DNA of 64,000 nt from Haematobia irritans (GCF_050003625.1 NC_134397.1:72705551-72769550), one strand, 5' to 3'. Positions 45,544-57,659 are shown, counted from the stretch's first letter. The notes: a model not told the origin generated them from the letters alone. Made by a program: numbers and translations.

Positions 45544-46451
45544 AACGTGAATGTAGCACTAACGGTATTCTCTATTGCCGATTATATGTAATCAGCTCAC
45601 CCCTATTGCAGACTGTAATTCTCATGCCCCATTGTCGTCAATATTTTGCATAATAGAGAGATGGTCATCTACTTATTTGCATCTCAGAATTTACTTTTAT
45701 GTTGATACAATTGTGGGCGAACCCTAAGACAGCATAATAGGATATCCTTTTTATGAATTTTAGTCACATGTTTGATACCTCTTCTTTTTGCATCTTGGTT
45801 TTAACCCCGCCCCATTCCTCCTGTAATGGAGACACATAGTCTATATGGATCACTTGAGTTTTGTGTCTGCAACAGGTATGTAAATCAGTTACTGCACGAT
45901 GTACTTTATTTTTTATTAAAAATTGTATTAAGTGTTAGCAATTTATAGCAAAACTTTTTTTGAGTAATTTTTGTATGTTGTATCGAACAAAAACCAAGGA
46001 AGGCAACAAGTTTTTCATAATAAAATCTAGCGGTTAGAGAAGTTATTATCTGCATTATGCAGAGAAACTGTGAAATTTTGGAAAATACTTTTACATCCTA
46101 GTAAATAACTTCAGAAACATGTCAATGAAAATTTTTATAGATTAAACTTAATAATTAATCATTTTATTTATGTATAATTAATTTATGTATAATTATTTGA
46201 AATAATTGTCTTGTAATTTTATAAGAGTTTATACATTCTTACGAATTTTCCGAACCAATGTATGTTATATAAAAATTGCACAAGGGAATAAAATTTAACT
46301 TTTTTGTGTTGATTTGAAATTTATATCAAATTTTTAGTAATTTGAATGAATTTGTCACTGAATCCAAATCTGCACTTGTTTTTTTCTATCCGCTCGACTT
46401 TTCGAGATATAACGTTATATTCAAAATTAAGGCATTTCCACTACATATTTT
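45544..46451. other. Unassigned sequence
   Basis: No gene, RNA or repeat family recognised between the minisatellite and the MITE. Confidence 0.4.
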
Positions 46452-47429
46452 CACGGATGAAAAAGACTGTTTTTCATATGTTTGGCTATAAACATTATAT
46501 GTTTGGAAAACAAATTTTTAAACACAATATTTTTGAGTGCAAGCATATAATGTTCATAAACTAGCATAACACGTTTGGGACATATATGTTAATATGTTAG
46601 AACATATTATGTTTGGGACATAAAATGTTTGTAAATATAATATGCTTGGATGCAAACATATATTAATTTAGAAATAGCCTATAAACATATATGTGTTTAG
46701 TAGCTTGGAGCGCTATTTAACAGGGAGCGATATTGAATTAAGTTGGTGGTTGTTGCTTGTTATTACAAAATTAACATTTTATTTTTCCTTGGGCAATTGA
46801 TCAGCTACTTCTTTGATCCTTACAAACTGTGTGGTCCGCTGTTCGAATCCCCGTCCGGCAAAAGGTAAAATTAAAATAAAAAAATCATAAAATTGAATAA
46901 TTTCTTCTAAAATGTTTGTATTACAGAAAAAGGTGCTAATAACTAAAAAATCTCGTGGAAGTGAGAAAGATGTGGGAGAATATACAATTAGGCAGAAACA
47001 AAATTTTGAGCATTCAGTTTTTCGAACTGTTATGTTGTTAGCACCTATATTACCTGTTTATTTTCATAATTCATTATGATTGTAAATATATAAATAAGTA
47101 AATAAAATTTTGAGCACAATATTGTTTGGGAGAATTTTTTTTAAGCATATAATATTTTTGGGTGCAAAATGCTTCCAAACATATTATATGTTTACATAAT
47201 AACATATTGTTTTTTGGAAGACAACATTATTGAATTTGGATGCAAAAATACAAAATGTTTGGAAATTGACTACCCAAACATATATTGTTTAGACCAATAT
47301 GCTTTCAAACATATTATATATTGGAAGAGATCAAACATATAAATGTTTGGGCAATAGCCAAAAATGTATATGCTTGAAGCAAAATATGTTTGGGAGGATA
47401 TGTTACAGAAGCGATTTTTTGTGAGCGTG
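46452..47429 (+). mobile_element. CAC...GTG MITE with tRNA-like module, copy 4 (978 bp)
   Basis: CACGGATGAAAAAGACTG to GTGAGCGTG, flanked by TT (46450-46451, 47430-47431). B box tgttcgaatcc near 46839-46849. Confidence 0.85.
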
Positions 47430-47666
47430 TTGGAATAACTTGCAAACGGTTTACCATATTAAATGTAAAAAAAAAAATCCGAAACTTCCAAACAATATTC
47501 CTTTTACCTTGTTTTTCAATTTTCCAAGTAGTTTTAGAGACATCGTTCAAGTTTTGAGAAAAAATAAAAGTTCGGCCAGGCCGAATCTTATGTACCCTCC
47601 ACCATGGATTGCGTAGAAACTTCTACGAAAGACTATCATCCACAATGGAATTACTTGGGTTGTGGT

Positions 47667-48440
47667 CATAAGCGTAGGAAGGGGGCTTAGACCCCCCAAA
47701 AAAATTTTAGCCCCCCCCCCCAGAATTTGAAAACCTATTTACGATTTCCCATTTTTATAAAAAATAAACAAGCCCAGCCAAAAAAGCGTCGCCAAAAAAG
47801 TAATGAAAATGATCTTTTTGGATCCGGAAGTGGTGCAAAATTGGTGAAGAAGCGATGAATTTAACATGGGCTTGTCATAGGACGGAAGTCCTCCATTTCA
47901 ACAGCCGTTGCACTGTATTTGCATCACTTCTTTAGGTGTGATCCGAATTCAATGTTTTGAATGTAAAATAAAAAATTCTGTTATATTTTGTCAAATAAAT
48001 AATTTTTATAATTTCTAATGGATTCTAATGCTTGTCGGAAACGTTTGACCTCAAATATTTTCAAAAATTCACAAGTTTTTCAGATTGGATTTAGAATTTT
48101 TTTTCGACAAAATTCAAATTATTTGTACCATTTTATGAATTCTTACTTCGTTTTTAAGGTATTTGAAACAAAATAGTTAAAATTTCCCATTAAAAGTATG
48201 AAAAAACCTAGTTATAAAAAATTGAGTTTAAAGAACTTCCTGAGTAGTTAAAATAAAGAACATCATTGGGAGTACATCTTCTGGAAGTGCTTTTAAAGTT
48301 GTGTCTTTGGAAGAACTTCCAATTTTTTTTTTTTGATGTCTAATTTTTTTTATTCATTTTTATGAAATAAAACATTAATTGAATTATAAATAAATGAAAT
48401 ATAAATTTTTAGCTAGGAAAATTGTCTAGCTACGCTAATG
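47667..48440 (+). mobile_element. hAT-type nonautonomous element, copy 2 (774 bp)
   Basis: CATAAGCGTAGG to GCTACGCTAATG with an 8-bp duplication GTTGTGGT (47659-47666, 48441-48448). Internally similar to copy 1 (ccccccccagaatttgaaaa; atccgaattcaatgttttga), but it lacks the DINE scrap and keeps about 60 bases (ccagccaaaaaagcgtcgcc) that copy 1 lost. Confidence 0.92.
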
Positions 48441-48669
48441 GTTGTGGTATCTTAAATCGCTTTCTAAATTGTGAGTTAGCCCATACGTGGTATATATTAG
48501 ACAAAAAGGTATGTAAGTCTACAAATAATTACGATCGATATGGACTTTTGAATGGTACGTAGGGAGCCAGAATTGAAATATGTGGGTCGCTTATATGGGG
48601 GCTATATACAATTATTGATATGGACCAATTTTTGTGTGATTGGAGATCGATTTATCTGAGGGCTATATA

Positions 48670-49602
48670 AAGGGTGATTTGTTAAGAGCTTGATAACTTT
48701 TTTTAAAAAAAAAACGCATAAAATTTGCAAAATCTCAACGGTTCTTTATTTGAAACGTTAGATTGGTCCATGACATTTACTTTTTGAAGATAATTTCATT
48801 TAAATGTTGACCGCGGCTGCGTCTTAGGTGGTCCATTCGGAAAGTCCAATTTTGGGCAACTTTTTCGAGCATTTCGGCCGGAATAGCCCGAATTTCTTCG
48901 GAAATGTTGTCCTCCAAAGCTGGAATAGTTGCTGGCTTATTTCTGTAGACTTTAGACTTGACGTAGCCCCACAAAAAATAGTCTAAAGGCGTCAAATCGC
49001 ATGATCTTGGTGGCCAACTTACCGGTCCATTTCTTGAGATGAATTGTTCTCCGAAGTTTTCCCTCAAAATGGCCATAGAATCGCGAGCTGTGTGGCATGT
49101 AGCGCCATCTTGTTGAAACCACATGTCAACCAAGTTCAGTTCTTCCATTTTTGGCAACAAAAAGTTTGTTAGCATCGAACGATAGCGATCGCCATTCACC
49201 GTAACGTTGCGTCCAACAGCATCTTTGAAAAAATACGGTCCAATGATTCCACCAGCGTACAAACCACACCAAACAGTGCATTTTTCGGGATGCATGGGCA
49301 GTTCTTGAACGGCTTCTGGTTGCTCTTCACTCCAAATGCGGCAATTTTGCTTATTTACGTAGCCATTCAACCAGAAATGAGCCTCATCGCTGAACAAAAT
49401 TTGTCGATAAAAAAGCGGATTTTCTGCCAACTTTTCTAGGGCCCATTCACTGAAAATTCGACGTTGTGGCAGATCGTAAGTCTATTCATGATGAAATGTC
49501 AAAGCATACTGAGCATCTTTCTCTTTGACACCATGTCTGAAATCCCACGTGATCTGTCAAATACTAATGCATGAAAATCCTAACCTCAAAAGAATCACCC
49601 TT
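48670..49602 (-). mobile_element. Tc1/mariner-type transposon, copy 2 (933 bp, TA target)
   Basis: Inverted ends AAGGGTGATT...AATCACCCTT with TA at 48668-48669 and 49603-49604. Same length and nearly the same sequence as copy 1; differences include the A/T run near the left end, the stop/Tyr codon, and ttcgt versus taagt at about 49470. Confidence 0.92.
48777..49430 (-). CDS. Tc1/mariner-superfamily transposase, N-terminally shortened (217 aa)
   Basis: Catalyses cut-and-paste movement in full-length relatives. Motifs in order: QILFSDEAHFWLNGYVNKQN (first acidic residue), VTVNGDRYRSM, FQQDGATCHTARD (second), SCDLTPLDYFLWGYVKSKVY (third). I count 36 residues between the second Asp and the Asp of SCDL, a wider spacing than the DD34D of mariners and nearer DD37D types. 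The frame continues upstream of the first Met (FSEWALEKLAENPL), but the DNA-binding helix-turn-helix half is absent and a stop lies close by. The element is therefore not autonomous as it stands, although its catalytic domain is open. Confidence 0.88.
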   Translation of the reverse strand: MAENPLFYRQILFSDEAHFWLNGYVNKQNCRIWSEEQPEAVQELPMHPEKCTVWCGLYAGGIIGPYFFKDAVGRNVTVNGDRYRSMLTNFLLPKMEELNLVDMWFQQDGATCHTARDSMAILRENFGEQFISRNGPVSWPPRSCDLTPLDYFLWGYVKSKVYRNKPATIPALEDNISEEIRAIPAEMLEKVAQNWTFRMDHLRRSRGQHLNEIIFKK

Positions 49603-50624
49603 TATAACTATAGACCGATATGGACCTAGTTAGGCATGGTTGTTAACGGCCATATACTAGCACAATGTACCAAATTTCAACTGACTCGGATGAAATTTGC
49701 TCCTCCAAGAGGCTCCAAAAACAAATCTCGGGATCAGTTTATATGGGGGCTATATATGATTATGGACTGATATGAACCACTTTTGGCATGGTTGTTAAAT
49801 ATCATATACTACCACCACGTACAAAATTTCATCCAGATCGGATGAATTTTGCTTCTCCAAAGGGCACCGGAAGTCAAATCTGGGGATCGGTTTATATGGA
49901 TGCTATATAAATTATGGACTGATATGAACCAATTCCTGCTTGGTTGTTGGATACCATATACTAACATCACGTACCAAATTTCAACCGAATCGGATGAATT
50001 TTGCTCTTCCAAGGAGCTCCGGAGGTCAAATCTGGGGATCGGTTTATATGGGGGCTATATATAATTATGGAGCGATTTCGACCAAGTTTTGCATGGCCAT
50101 TAGAGACCATATACTAACACCATGTACCAAATTTCAGCCGGATCGGATGAAATTTGCTTCTCTAGAGGCTCCGAAAGCAAAATCGGGGGATCGGTTTATA
50201 TGGGGGCTATATATAATTATGGACCGATGCGGACCAATTTTTGCATGGTTGTTAGAGACCATATACCAAATTTCAGCCGGATCTGATGAAATTTGCTTCT
50301 CTTAGAGGGTCTGCAAGCCAAATTTGGGGGTCCGTTTATACGGGGGCTATACGTAAAAGTCGATCCATATGGCCCAGTTGCAGTACCATCCGACCTACAT
50401 CAATAACAACTACTTGTGCCAAGTTTCAAGTCAATAGCTTGTTTCGTTCGGAAGTTAGCGTGATTTCAACAGACGAACGGACGGACATGCTCAGATCGAC
50501 TCAGAATTTCACCACGACCCAGAATATATATACTTTATGGGGTCTTAGAGCAATATTTCGATGTGTTACAAACGGAATGACAAAGTTAATATACCCCCAT
50601 TCTATGGTGGAGGGTATAAAAACA

Positions 50625-50994
50625 TTTTTTGTTCTTTAAAAATTCTTAAAAAATAAAAATGGGACAAAAATCACAGTTTTTGTGTAGAAACAGTTAGTTA
50701 AATATATTTCCAATAAAATGAGCTTTATTTCATTACAATCGGTGCACAACTTTTGATTTTGTTCACGATTTACTGAATTGATATAAATCGCGATTTCCAT
50801 ACAAAAATAACATTTTCTAATGTGTGTTTGAAACCTTGAAAACAATATTCAGTTCTTAATCAACAGAACCATTGTTCCCTTGTGTTATTTAAGTCCCAAA
50901 CAAATTTAAAATTATATTTTTTAATGGGAAATATTTGTTGATTTAATTAAAATGCTAATAATAATATTTTAATATTTTAAGAATTAATTTTAAT
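50625..50994. other. Unassigned AT-rich sequence
   Basis: No repeat or gene recognised; the minus-strand frame 50636-50845 has no motif. Confidence 0.4.
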
Positions 50995-51262
50995 TTTTAA
51001 GAATTACATACGGCGGAAAGTTCTGCCATGGCCGAATCTTATGTACCCTCCATCATGGATTGCGCACAAAATTCCACTAAAGACTGTCATCTACAAACGA
51101 ATTACTTGGGTTGTAGTAACAGTTGCTGATGGCAAGATTTCTGAAGTTTTCTTAAAATTGTCTACAATCTTAATCCATATGGAGTCTTAGGTTAGGTTAA
51201 TGTGGCAGCCCGATTAAGTTTCAGGCTCACTTAAACTATTCAGTCCATTGTGATACCACCTT
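50995..51262 (+). repeat. DINE family A left-end scrap followed by a SINE 3' fragment
   Basis: 50995-51180 matches the DINE left end (catggccgaatcttatgtac, ggattgcgca, ttacttgggttgtagtaaca). 51186-51262 is a SINE 3' end on the minus strand (taggttaggttaatgtggca, attcagtccattgtgatacc). Confidence 0.65.
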
Positions 51263-51835
51263 AACTAAAAGTACCTATTACATATGGGCACTTCTAGTTT
51301 TAACCGCTGGGCCTTCTCCATTATTTTCTTCTTTTGAACCAACCAAAGTGTTGGAGTCTTTGTAAAATAAGAAAGGAAGTTTAAATACCTATACACACAG
51401 AAAAAGTAATGTAGATTTAATTTAGAAAGTTTTAATGAAAATATTTTACTAATTGCAACATGACACAAATACGTTTTTAGTTTTTGTCAAATCGAAGAAA
51501 ATTTATTTAAAATAATATTTTTTTTCTGGTGTTTTAGAAAAGTTCATATTTTGAAGTTCAAGACAGATACAATTTAAGGAAATTTTACTCACTTCAGAAA
51601 CTTATAAACGCAATTTAACTAAACTTCACCCATTTAAGGAAAATATGAATTATTTTCAAATTTAGTAAAATTATGTGCTTAATTTGTATACAACTTTTTT
51701 TCTCATTTTTAGTTCAAGTCATTAAAGTAAGCAAAAAATAATTAAAATAAGGAAAACTTTCTAACATTTGGCAAAATTTAACTAAAGCAACTAATTTGCA
51801 TGAACTAAAATAAAATTTAATCGGCTATAATAAGT
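51263..51835. other. Unassigned AT-rich sequence
   Basis: Runs of ttaaaataaggaaaa/actaaaataaaatttaa suggest an old element; no borders or coding seen. Confidence 0.35.
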
Positions 51836-52140
51836 GTAGTTCACTTTTTTCTAAGGATATAAATCACTTTAATTCTTGATCGGTTCATATATAAGTATCT
51901 ATTATTATGAACCGATATTATGCGCCGTTCATACTACAAACAAAGAAAATTTCATTAAAATTGAGCCAACGAACATTTTGTATTGATGTAACGAAAAATA
52001 TTCATTAATACAATGAAACATTCTTCAATAGTACGTTACATTGATTTACAGAAAATTCGTTATAATAACGAAAAATTTCGTTGTATTAAGAATTTATTTC
52101 ATTGACTCACTTTTAATGGCATTTCCTTAATATAACGAAA
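51836..52140 (+). repeat. Dispersed repeat R, copy 1
   Basis: Shares gtagttcacttttttctaag, gatcggttcatatataagta and aaagaaaatttcattaaaat with 57887-58135 in the same orientation. The second half has repeated aacgaaa/ttcgtta wording that can pair with itself. Confidence 0.6.
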
Positions 52141-52204
52141 CTTTTTCTATCCGTGTATATGTTTATCCGGACAATAATGCCCGTGTCGAGACATATCCTA
52201 TATT

Positions 52205-52615
52205 TTGTCCCACACCGCTGCCAGTATTTCAAAGTTCCATTTCATCCTCATCGCTACCACAGACTCGTAAGTCACACTACAATAATCGCCAACTGTGGTG
52301 GGGGAAGCGTATCAAAAAGTACGAAATGTATATGAAAGGATTTTGCCATCACTATTGTTACAAAAGCCATTTTATATTTTGTGAAACACCAAGCGTACGA
52401 AACATAACTATCTTAAAATTCACTTTTTCAAATAGTTTGAAGGGGCTCTTATCGGCGTTGTTCTAAATTTATAACAAAAGGCACCTAATAATTGCACTCA
52501 TGTGATTGCACTCATGCGATACTTTGGCGTGTACAACTTCTCAATAGAGACGGCACTTTTGCGACGAATTTTGGATATCGCATAGGACTGTTTTCACGTT
52601 GTGGAGATTCTCAGA
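52205..52615 (+). repeat. Partial copy of the CCCTGCC-ended element
   Basis: Matches 58989-59640 (gccagtatttcaaagttcca, accacagactcgtaag, cacctaataattgcactcat), with decayed ends and an internal deletion. Confidence 0.6.
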
Positions 52616-53080
52616 AGTGGCGCCAAATTCAAATTATATATAGCCCCCATATAAACCGATCCCCAGATTTGACCTCCGGTGCCTTTTGGAGAAGCAAAAT
52701 TCATCCGATCTGGTTGAAATTTGGTACGTGGTGTTAGTATATGATATTTAACAACCATGCCAAAAGTCAGTCCATAATTTTAGATGGCGTCGCTAGTATT
52801 AAATGCATATTATTTTTATATAGTACCAACCTTCAAATGATTCGTATCAAAATTTGACGTCTGTAAGTCAATTAGTTTGTAAGATAGAGCGTCTTTTGTG
52901 AAGCAACTTTTGTTATTGTGAAAAAAATGGAAAAAGGGAATTTCGTGTTTTGATAAAATACTGTTTTCTGAAGGGAAAAATACGGTGGAAGCAAAAACTT
53001 GGCTTGATAATGAGTTTCCGGACTCTGCCCCAGGGAAATCAACAATAATTGATTGATATGCAAAATTCAAGCGCGGTGAA

Positions 53081-53873
53081 ATGAGCACGGAGGACGGTGA
53101 ACGCAGTGGACGCCCGAAAGAGGTGGTTACCGACGAAAACATCAAAAAAATCCACAAAATGATTTTGAATGACCGTAAAATGAAGTTGATCGAGATAGCA
53201 GAGGCCTTAAAGATATTAAAGGAACGTGTTGGTCATATCATTCATAAATATTTGGATATGCGGAAGCTCTGTGCAAAATGGGTGCCGCGCGAGCTCACAT
53301 TTGACCAAAAACAACAACATGATTCTGAGCGGTGTTTGCAGCTCTTAACTCGTAATACACCCGAGTTTTTCCGTCGATATGTGACAATGGATGAAACATG
53401 GATCACTACACTCCTGAGTCCAATCGACAGTCGGCTGAGTGGACAGCGACCGGTGAACCGTATCCAAAGCGTGGAAAGACTTTGAGTCTTTCCACGCTTC
53501 GGAGTCCGCTGGCAAAGTAATGGCCTCTGGTTTTTGGGATGCGCATGGAATAATTTTTATCGATTATCTAGAGAAGGGAAAAACCATCAACAGTGACAAC
53601 AGTTTGAAGTTTGAAATCGCGGCAAAACGGTCCCATATGAAGAAGAAAAAACTGTTGTTCCACCAAGACAACGCACCGTGCCACAAGTCACAAGAACGAT
53701 GGCAAAAATTCATGAATTGGGCTTCGAATTGCTTCCCCACTCACCGTATTCTGGCCCCCAGCGACTTTTTCTTGTTCGCAGACCTCAAAAGGATGCTCGC
53801 AGGGAAAAAATTTGGCTGCAATGAAGAGGTGATCGCCGAAACTGAGGCCTATTTTGAGGCAAAACCGAAGTAG
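53081..53873 (+). pseudogene. Mariner transposase, disrupted by a palindromic insertion
   Basis: Part 1 (53081-53485) has the N-terminal helix-turn-helix (DRKMKLIEIAEALKI, ERVGHIIHKYLDM) and the first catalytic motif VTMDETWI. At 53467-53499 an inverted duplication shifts the frame. Part 2 (53520-53873) has LEKGKTINSDN, LLFHQDNAPCHKS (second Asp intact) and then a small deletion that removes the PPYSSD stretch with the third Asp (CFPTHRILAPSDFF). Very similar in wording to horn fly Himar-type mariners; inactive. Confidence 0.9.
53467..53499. repeat. Palindrome in the mariner transposase frame
   Basis: Arms AAGCGTGGAAAGACT (53467-53481) and its exact complement (53485-53499), centre TTG. The intact element has a single arm followed by cаaaag-type sequence. 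Confidence 0.9.
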
Positions 53874-54535
53874 TACTACCAAAATGGTATCAAAAAATTG
53901 GAAGGTCGTTATAATCGTTGTATCGCTCTTAAAGGGAACTATGTTGAATAATAAAAACGAATTTTGACAAAAATGTGTTTTTCTTTGTTAGACCGGGGAC
54001 TTATCAGCCAACCTGTTATATAGCCCCCATATAAACCGATCCCGAGATTTGTTTTTAGAGCCTCTTGGAGGAGCAAATTTCATCCGAGTCAGTTGAAATT
54101 TGGTACATTGTCCTAGTGTATGGCCGTTAACAATCATGTCTAACTAGGTCCATATCGGTCTATAGTTATATATTTTATAGCCCTCAGATAAATCGATCCC
54201 CAATCACACAAAAATTGGTCCATATTATGTTCACAATTGCATATAGCCCCCATATAAGCGACCCCCATATTTCAATTCTGGCTCTCTATGTACCGTGCAA
54301 AAGTCCATATCGATTCGTAATTTATTTGTAGACTTACCTATACATACGTTTTTTGTCTAATATATACCACGTATGGACCAACTCACAATTTAGAAAACGA
54401 TGTTAAGAAGTTTTATGACATCATCGGTAAGTATTACCACAATCCAAGTAATTCGATTGTGCATTTCTACGCAATCCATGGTGGAGGGTACATAAGATTC
54501 GGCCTGGCCGAACTTACGGCCGTATATATATAAAA

Positions 54536-55860
54536 ATTATAACAAGTATATAAAGCAGTAAGTTCGGCCGGGGCGAATCTTAAATATCCACCACCATGAA
54601 TCAAATATAATACTTTCCTTTGAAATTTCGGGGGGCTTTGATGAGATTCTAAAATTCCAGTAAATTTACAATTTCAGGAAAATCAGATAAAAACTACATT
54701 TTCTATAAGACCAAACAGTAAAATCGGGATATCGGGCTATACTAAAACATTGACCGATACTCACCATTTTCGGCGCGCCTCCTTATGGTCCTATAATACC
54801 TGTAGATTTGCAATTTCAGGCAAATTGGATAAAAGCTACGGTTTCTGTTAGCCCAAGAAGTAAAATCTAGAGATCGGTGTATATGGGGGCTATATCAAAA
54901 CATGGACCTATATTCACCATTTTCGGCACGCCTTTTTATGGTTCTAAAATACCTCTAGATTTTCAATTTGAGGCAAATTGGAAAAAAATGCTACGATTTT
55001 TATAAGCCCAAGAAGTAAAATCGGTAGATCGGTCTATATGGGGGCTATACCAAAACATGGACCGATACTCATCGTTTTTGGCACACCTCTTTGATTTCCA
55101 ATTTCAGGCAAATTGGATAAAAACTACGATCAACCAAATCGGATAGTAAATACGGTTTCTAGAAGCCCAAGAAGTAAAATCGGAAGGTCCGTCTATATGG
55201 GGGGCTATACAAATAAATGGACCGATTTCCCCCATATTCGACACACCAATTTGTGGTCTTAAAAGATCTCTAGATTTTAAATTTCAGGCAAATCGGATAA
55301 AAAATGCTACGATTTTTATAAGCCCAAGAAGTACAATCGGGATATCGGTCTATATGGGGGATATACCAAAACATGAACCCACACTCATCGTTTTTGGCAC
55401 ACCTCTTTGATATCCAATTTCAGGCAAATTGGATAAAAACTACGATCAACCAAATCGGATAGTAAATACAGTTTCTAGAAGCCCAAGAAGTAAAATCGGG
55501 AGATCGATCTATATGGGTGCTATACCAAAACATGGACCGATACTCACCAATTTTGGCACACCTCTTTATGGTCCTAAAATACCTCAAGATTTCCAATTTC
55601 AGGCGAATTGGATAAAAACTACGGTCGGTTTATATGGGGACTATATCAAAACCTGCACCGATATAGCCTATCTTCGAACTTGACCTGCCTGCAGACAAAA
55701 TACGAGTTTGTGCAAAACTTCAGCACTATTGCTTCATTATTGAAGACTGTAGCGTGATTACAACAGACAGACAGACAGACGGACAGATGGACATGGTTAA
55801 ATCGTCTTAGAATTTCTCCCTGATAAAGAATATAAAGTAAATGACCCCTACATCTTAAAA
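54536..55860 (+). mobile_element. DINE family C with roughly 160-bp central repeats
   Basis: Left end aacaagtatataaagcagta with ttcggccggggcgaatctta. Seven or so units contain agcccaagaagtaaaatcgg and accgatactcaccattttcg. A GTCY-type tract lies at 55770-55790 (cagacagacagacggacag). The right hairpin is decayed. Distinct repeat unit from families A and B. Confidence 0.75.
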
Positions 55861-55989
55861 ATAAAATTATTATTTTTGATGAATTTGTCCGCTAATATTA
55901 CGCAAAATAAATGTATCTGTAATTTTCCGAAGGATTAACTTTAATTTTCTTCATACTAACAAAAATATGCTACTTTGGATTTGGTATTT

Positions 55990-56440
55990 GGAATTTTTTT
56001 CCTGTGAATTGCAATGCCACTTTTTAAGCCCTTCGGCAATACTGTTCTAACGGTTGTTTACGAACAAAACAAAAGCCAGTTGAAAGCTGACAATGTTCTT
56101 CATACTAATGGCGTTTTCGTTTCTTGTAAAAAATGCACACTTTTTTTGCATTTTGCCCGGAAAATGTACTCTTTAGGTTCTTTTCTAAAAAAAAACAGGC
56201 AAAAGTGCGAAAAGGCTTTGAATTCTGTTGTGAAAATAGCGCCACGCATAGAGGCAAATTACGGACATTTTCAGCACTGCCAACAAACGAGAGTGCTGCC
56301 ATTGCCCTGTTTCCTTCTTTGAATTCTTTTCTGCCCGCTGAAATTATAGCATTTTTTTAGGTTGCTGGTAACATTTTAAAAATGCGCATTCTGTACAGAC
56401 AAAATGAAGGCAAAGCACTTTTTTCAGAAAAGAAAACACC
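55990..56440 (+). repeat. Dispersed repeat P, uninterrupted copy
   Basis: Contains tttgcattttgcccggaaaa, gaattcttttctgcccgctg and ttttaggttgctggtaacat. It is the inverted, unoccupied counterpart of 8838-10140 and shows the empty insertion site of the MITE. Open frames on both strands are not convincing. Confidence 0.7.
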
Positions 56441-56459
56441 ATTAGTCACAATTTTGAAG

Positions 56460-57624
56460 GCGAGAAGTGTAAATCTAATTTTTTGTGAATAGTTCAAAAA
56501 CAATCTCACCGACTGTAACGACCGTTACCCCAAAAGTACAAAAGTTTGATTTTTCCTAATTTGTTCAAACGATTTAATTTTTTAGTAGCGGAAAGTTAGA
56601 AGGTAAGTAACATAAAGAATTTGTATGGCGAAATAAGCATCAAAAGCCTATTTTGATTTTTTAAACATTGTTTTGAAGACGTAACGACCGTGACTTTTTT
56701 CTTGGCATTTTGCATTTGAACTGTTTTCGTCTTACTTAATTTGTCCCTGGAAGCAATAATAACCTCTCCAAAAGAAGCCTTTAAGTTCTTTAACACTACA
56801 AGAATGTTGGAAGGTATTACAGTGCTTTACTGCGAAAAAAACGTCATCAAATCCGAAACTGAACTTTAAAAAAAACGTTGGGAAAATATAAAATGCATCG
56901 AAAATATTCAATAACAGCATTATTTTCAAAAAATTTACGTTAATTCTGTGCAATCGGCGATAACAGGCATATCAACTTTAAAAATCAACACCCTAAAACG
57001 CTTAGATTGTAATGATGTTTACTGTTCTCATATCGAATAAAAGTATGCAAGAATTATGCAATAGAATATAGCTTTTCGTTTATGTTTTTTTTTACCCAAA
57101 ATAAATGAATTCAAACACAAAAATCGTTTAAGTTTTTATATTGTAACGACCGTTACTTTTTAAAGGACTTTTTTTTTTTGATAAATAATTTTCTTTGATT
57201 TGAAAACAAACCTATTACTGAAATAAAACATTACAAAGAATTTAATCAGATTTTTTACTTGACACATCCTGTGCAAACTTTTACAATACATGATATTTGT
57301 TTCCGAAATATGAAAACAGCACATTTATAAAGTAACGACCGTTACTTTTTTGATGGTCAAAAATAGTATTGAAATTAAATTTTTTATGAATGCTTTCGGC
57401 TGCTACCGAAGCTTGAACTTTCATAGTACCAAAATTAAGCAATCCTCGTGACATATATTCTTAGAGTGGAATTTTATTTAAAAAATCACAGAATATCGGT
57501 AACGACCGTTACTTTGGAAACACCCATATATACTTTATATAGTCGAAAATCGATATTTCGGTGTGTTACAAACGGAATGACAAACTTATTATACCCCCGT
57601 CACCATTCTATGGTGGTGGGTATA
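56460..57624 (+). repeat. Element with GTAACGACCGTTAC motif series and DINE-like right end
   Basis: Five copies of the near-palindrome GTAACGACCGTTAC (arms GTAACG/CGTTAC around AC) occur at 56515, 56681 (one mismatch), 57143, 57332 and 57499, all in one orientation. The block ends with the DINE-type right end: gtgttacaaacggaatgaca and the hairpin ctatggtggtgggtataa (57540-57624). Between motifs the DNA is AT-rich and not repetitive. No coding seen. Confidence 0.7.
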
Positions 57625-57659
57625 AAAAATTATAAAAATTATTTATTTCACAAAATATC

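Larger units (their letters stand above)
47575..50624 (+). mobile_element. DINE family A, carrying a hAT-type and a Tc1/mariner-type insertion
   Basis: Starts within the left end (ttcggccaggccgaatctta; the terminal acaagtatatacggc is missing) and ends at the hairpin attctatggtggagggtata. Removing 47667-48440 and 48670-49602 restores the family A wording (ggttgtggtatctta; gctatataactatagacc). GTCY tract at 50475-50490. Confidence 0.85.
52780..54016 (+). mobile_element. Irritans-type mariner, rearranged, left repeat lost
   Basis: The right inverted repeat (53990-54016, agaccggggacttatcagcc then aacctgt) abuts TA and the DINE unit exactly. At the left it starts inside the subterminal region (agatggcgtcgctagtatta), missing the 27-bp repeat and a few flanking bases. 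Element length about 1.24 kb. Confidence 0.88.
52620..54535 (-). mobile_element. DINE family A, split by a mariner
   Basis: Tandem units at 52625-52779 and 54019-54260, then the left end (54360-54535) with ttcggcctggccgaacttac. The right hairpin end is missing. The uninterrupted phrase (tccataatcatatatagccc) is seen at 38311-38330. Confidence 0.75.

Noticed and set aside
55990..56440. Frames of 65-102 codons on both strands
   Set aside because: The region is dispersed repeat P, and the other copy (8838-10140) does not keep the frames.
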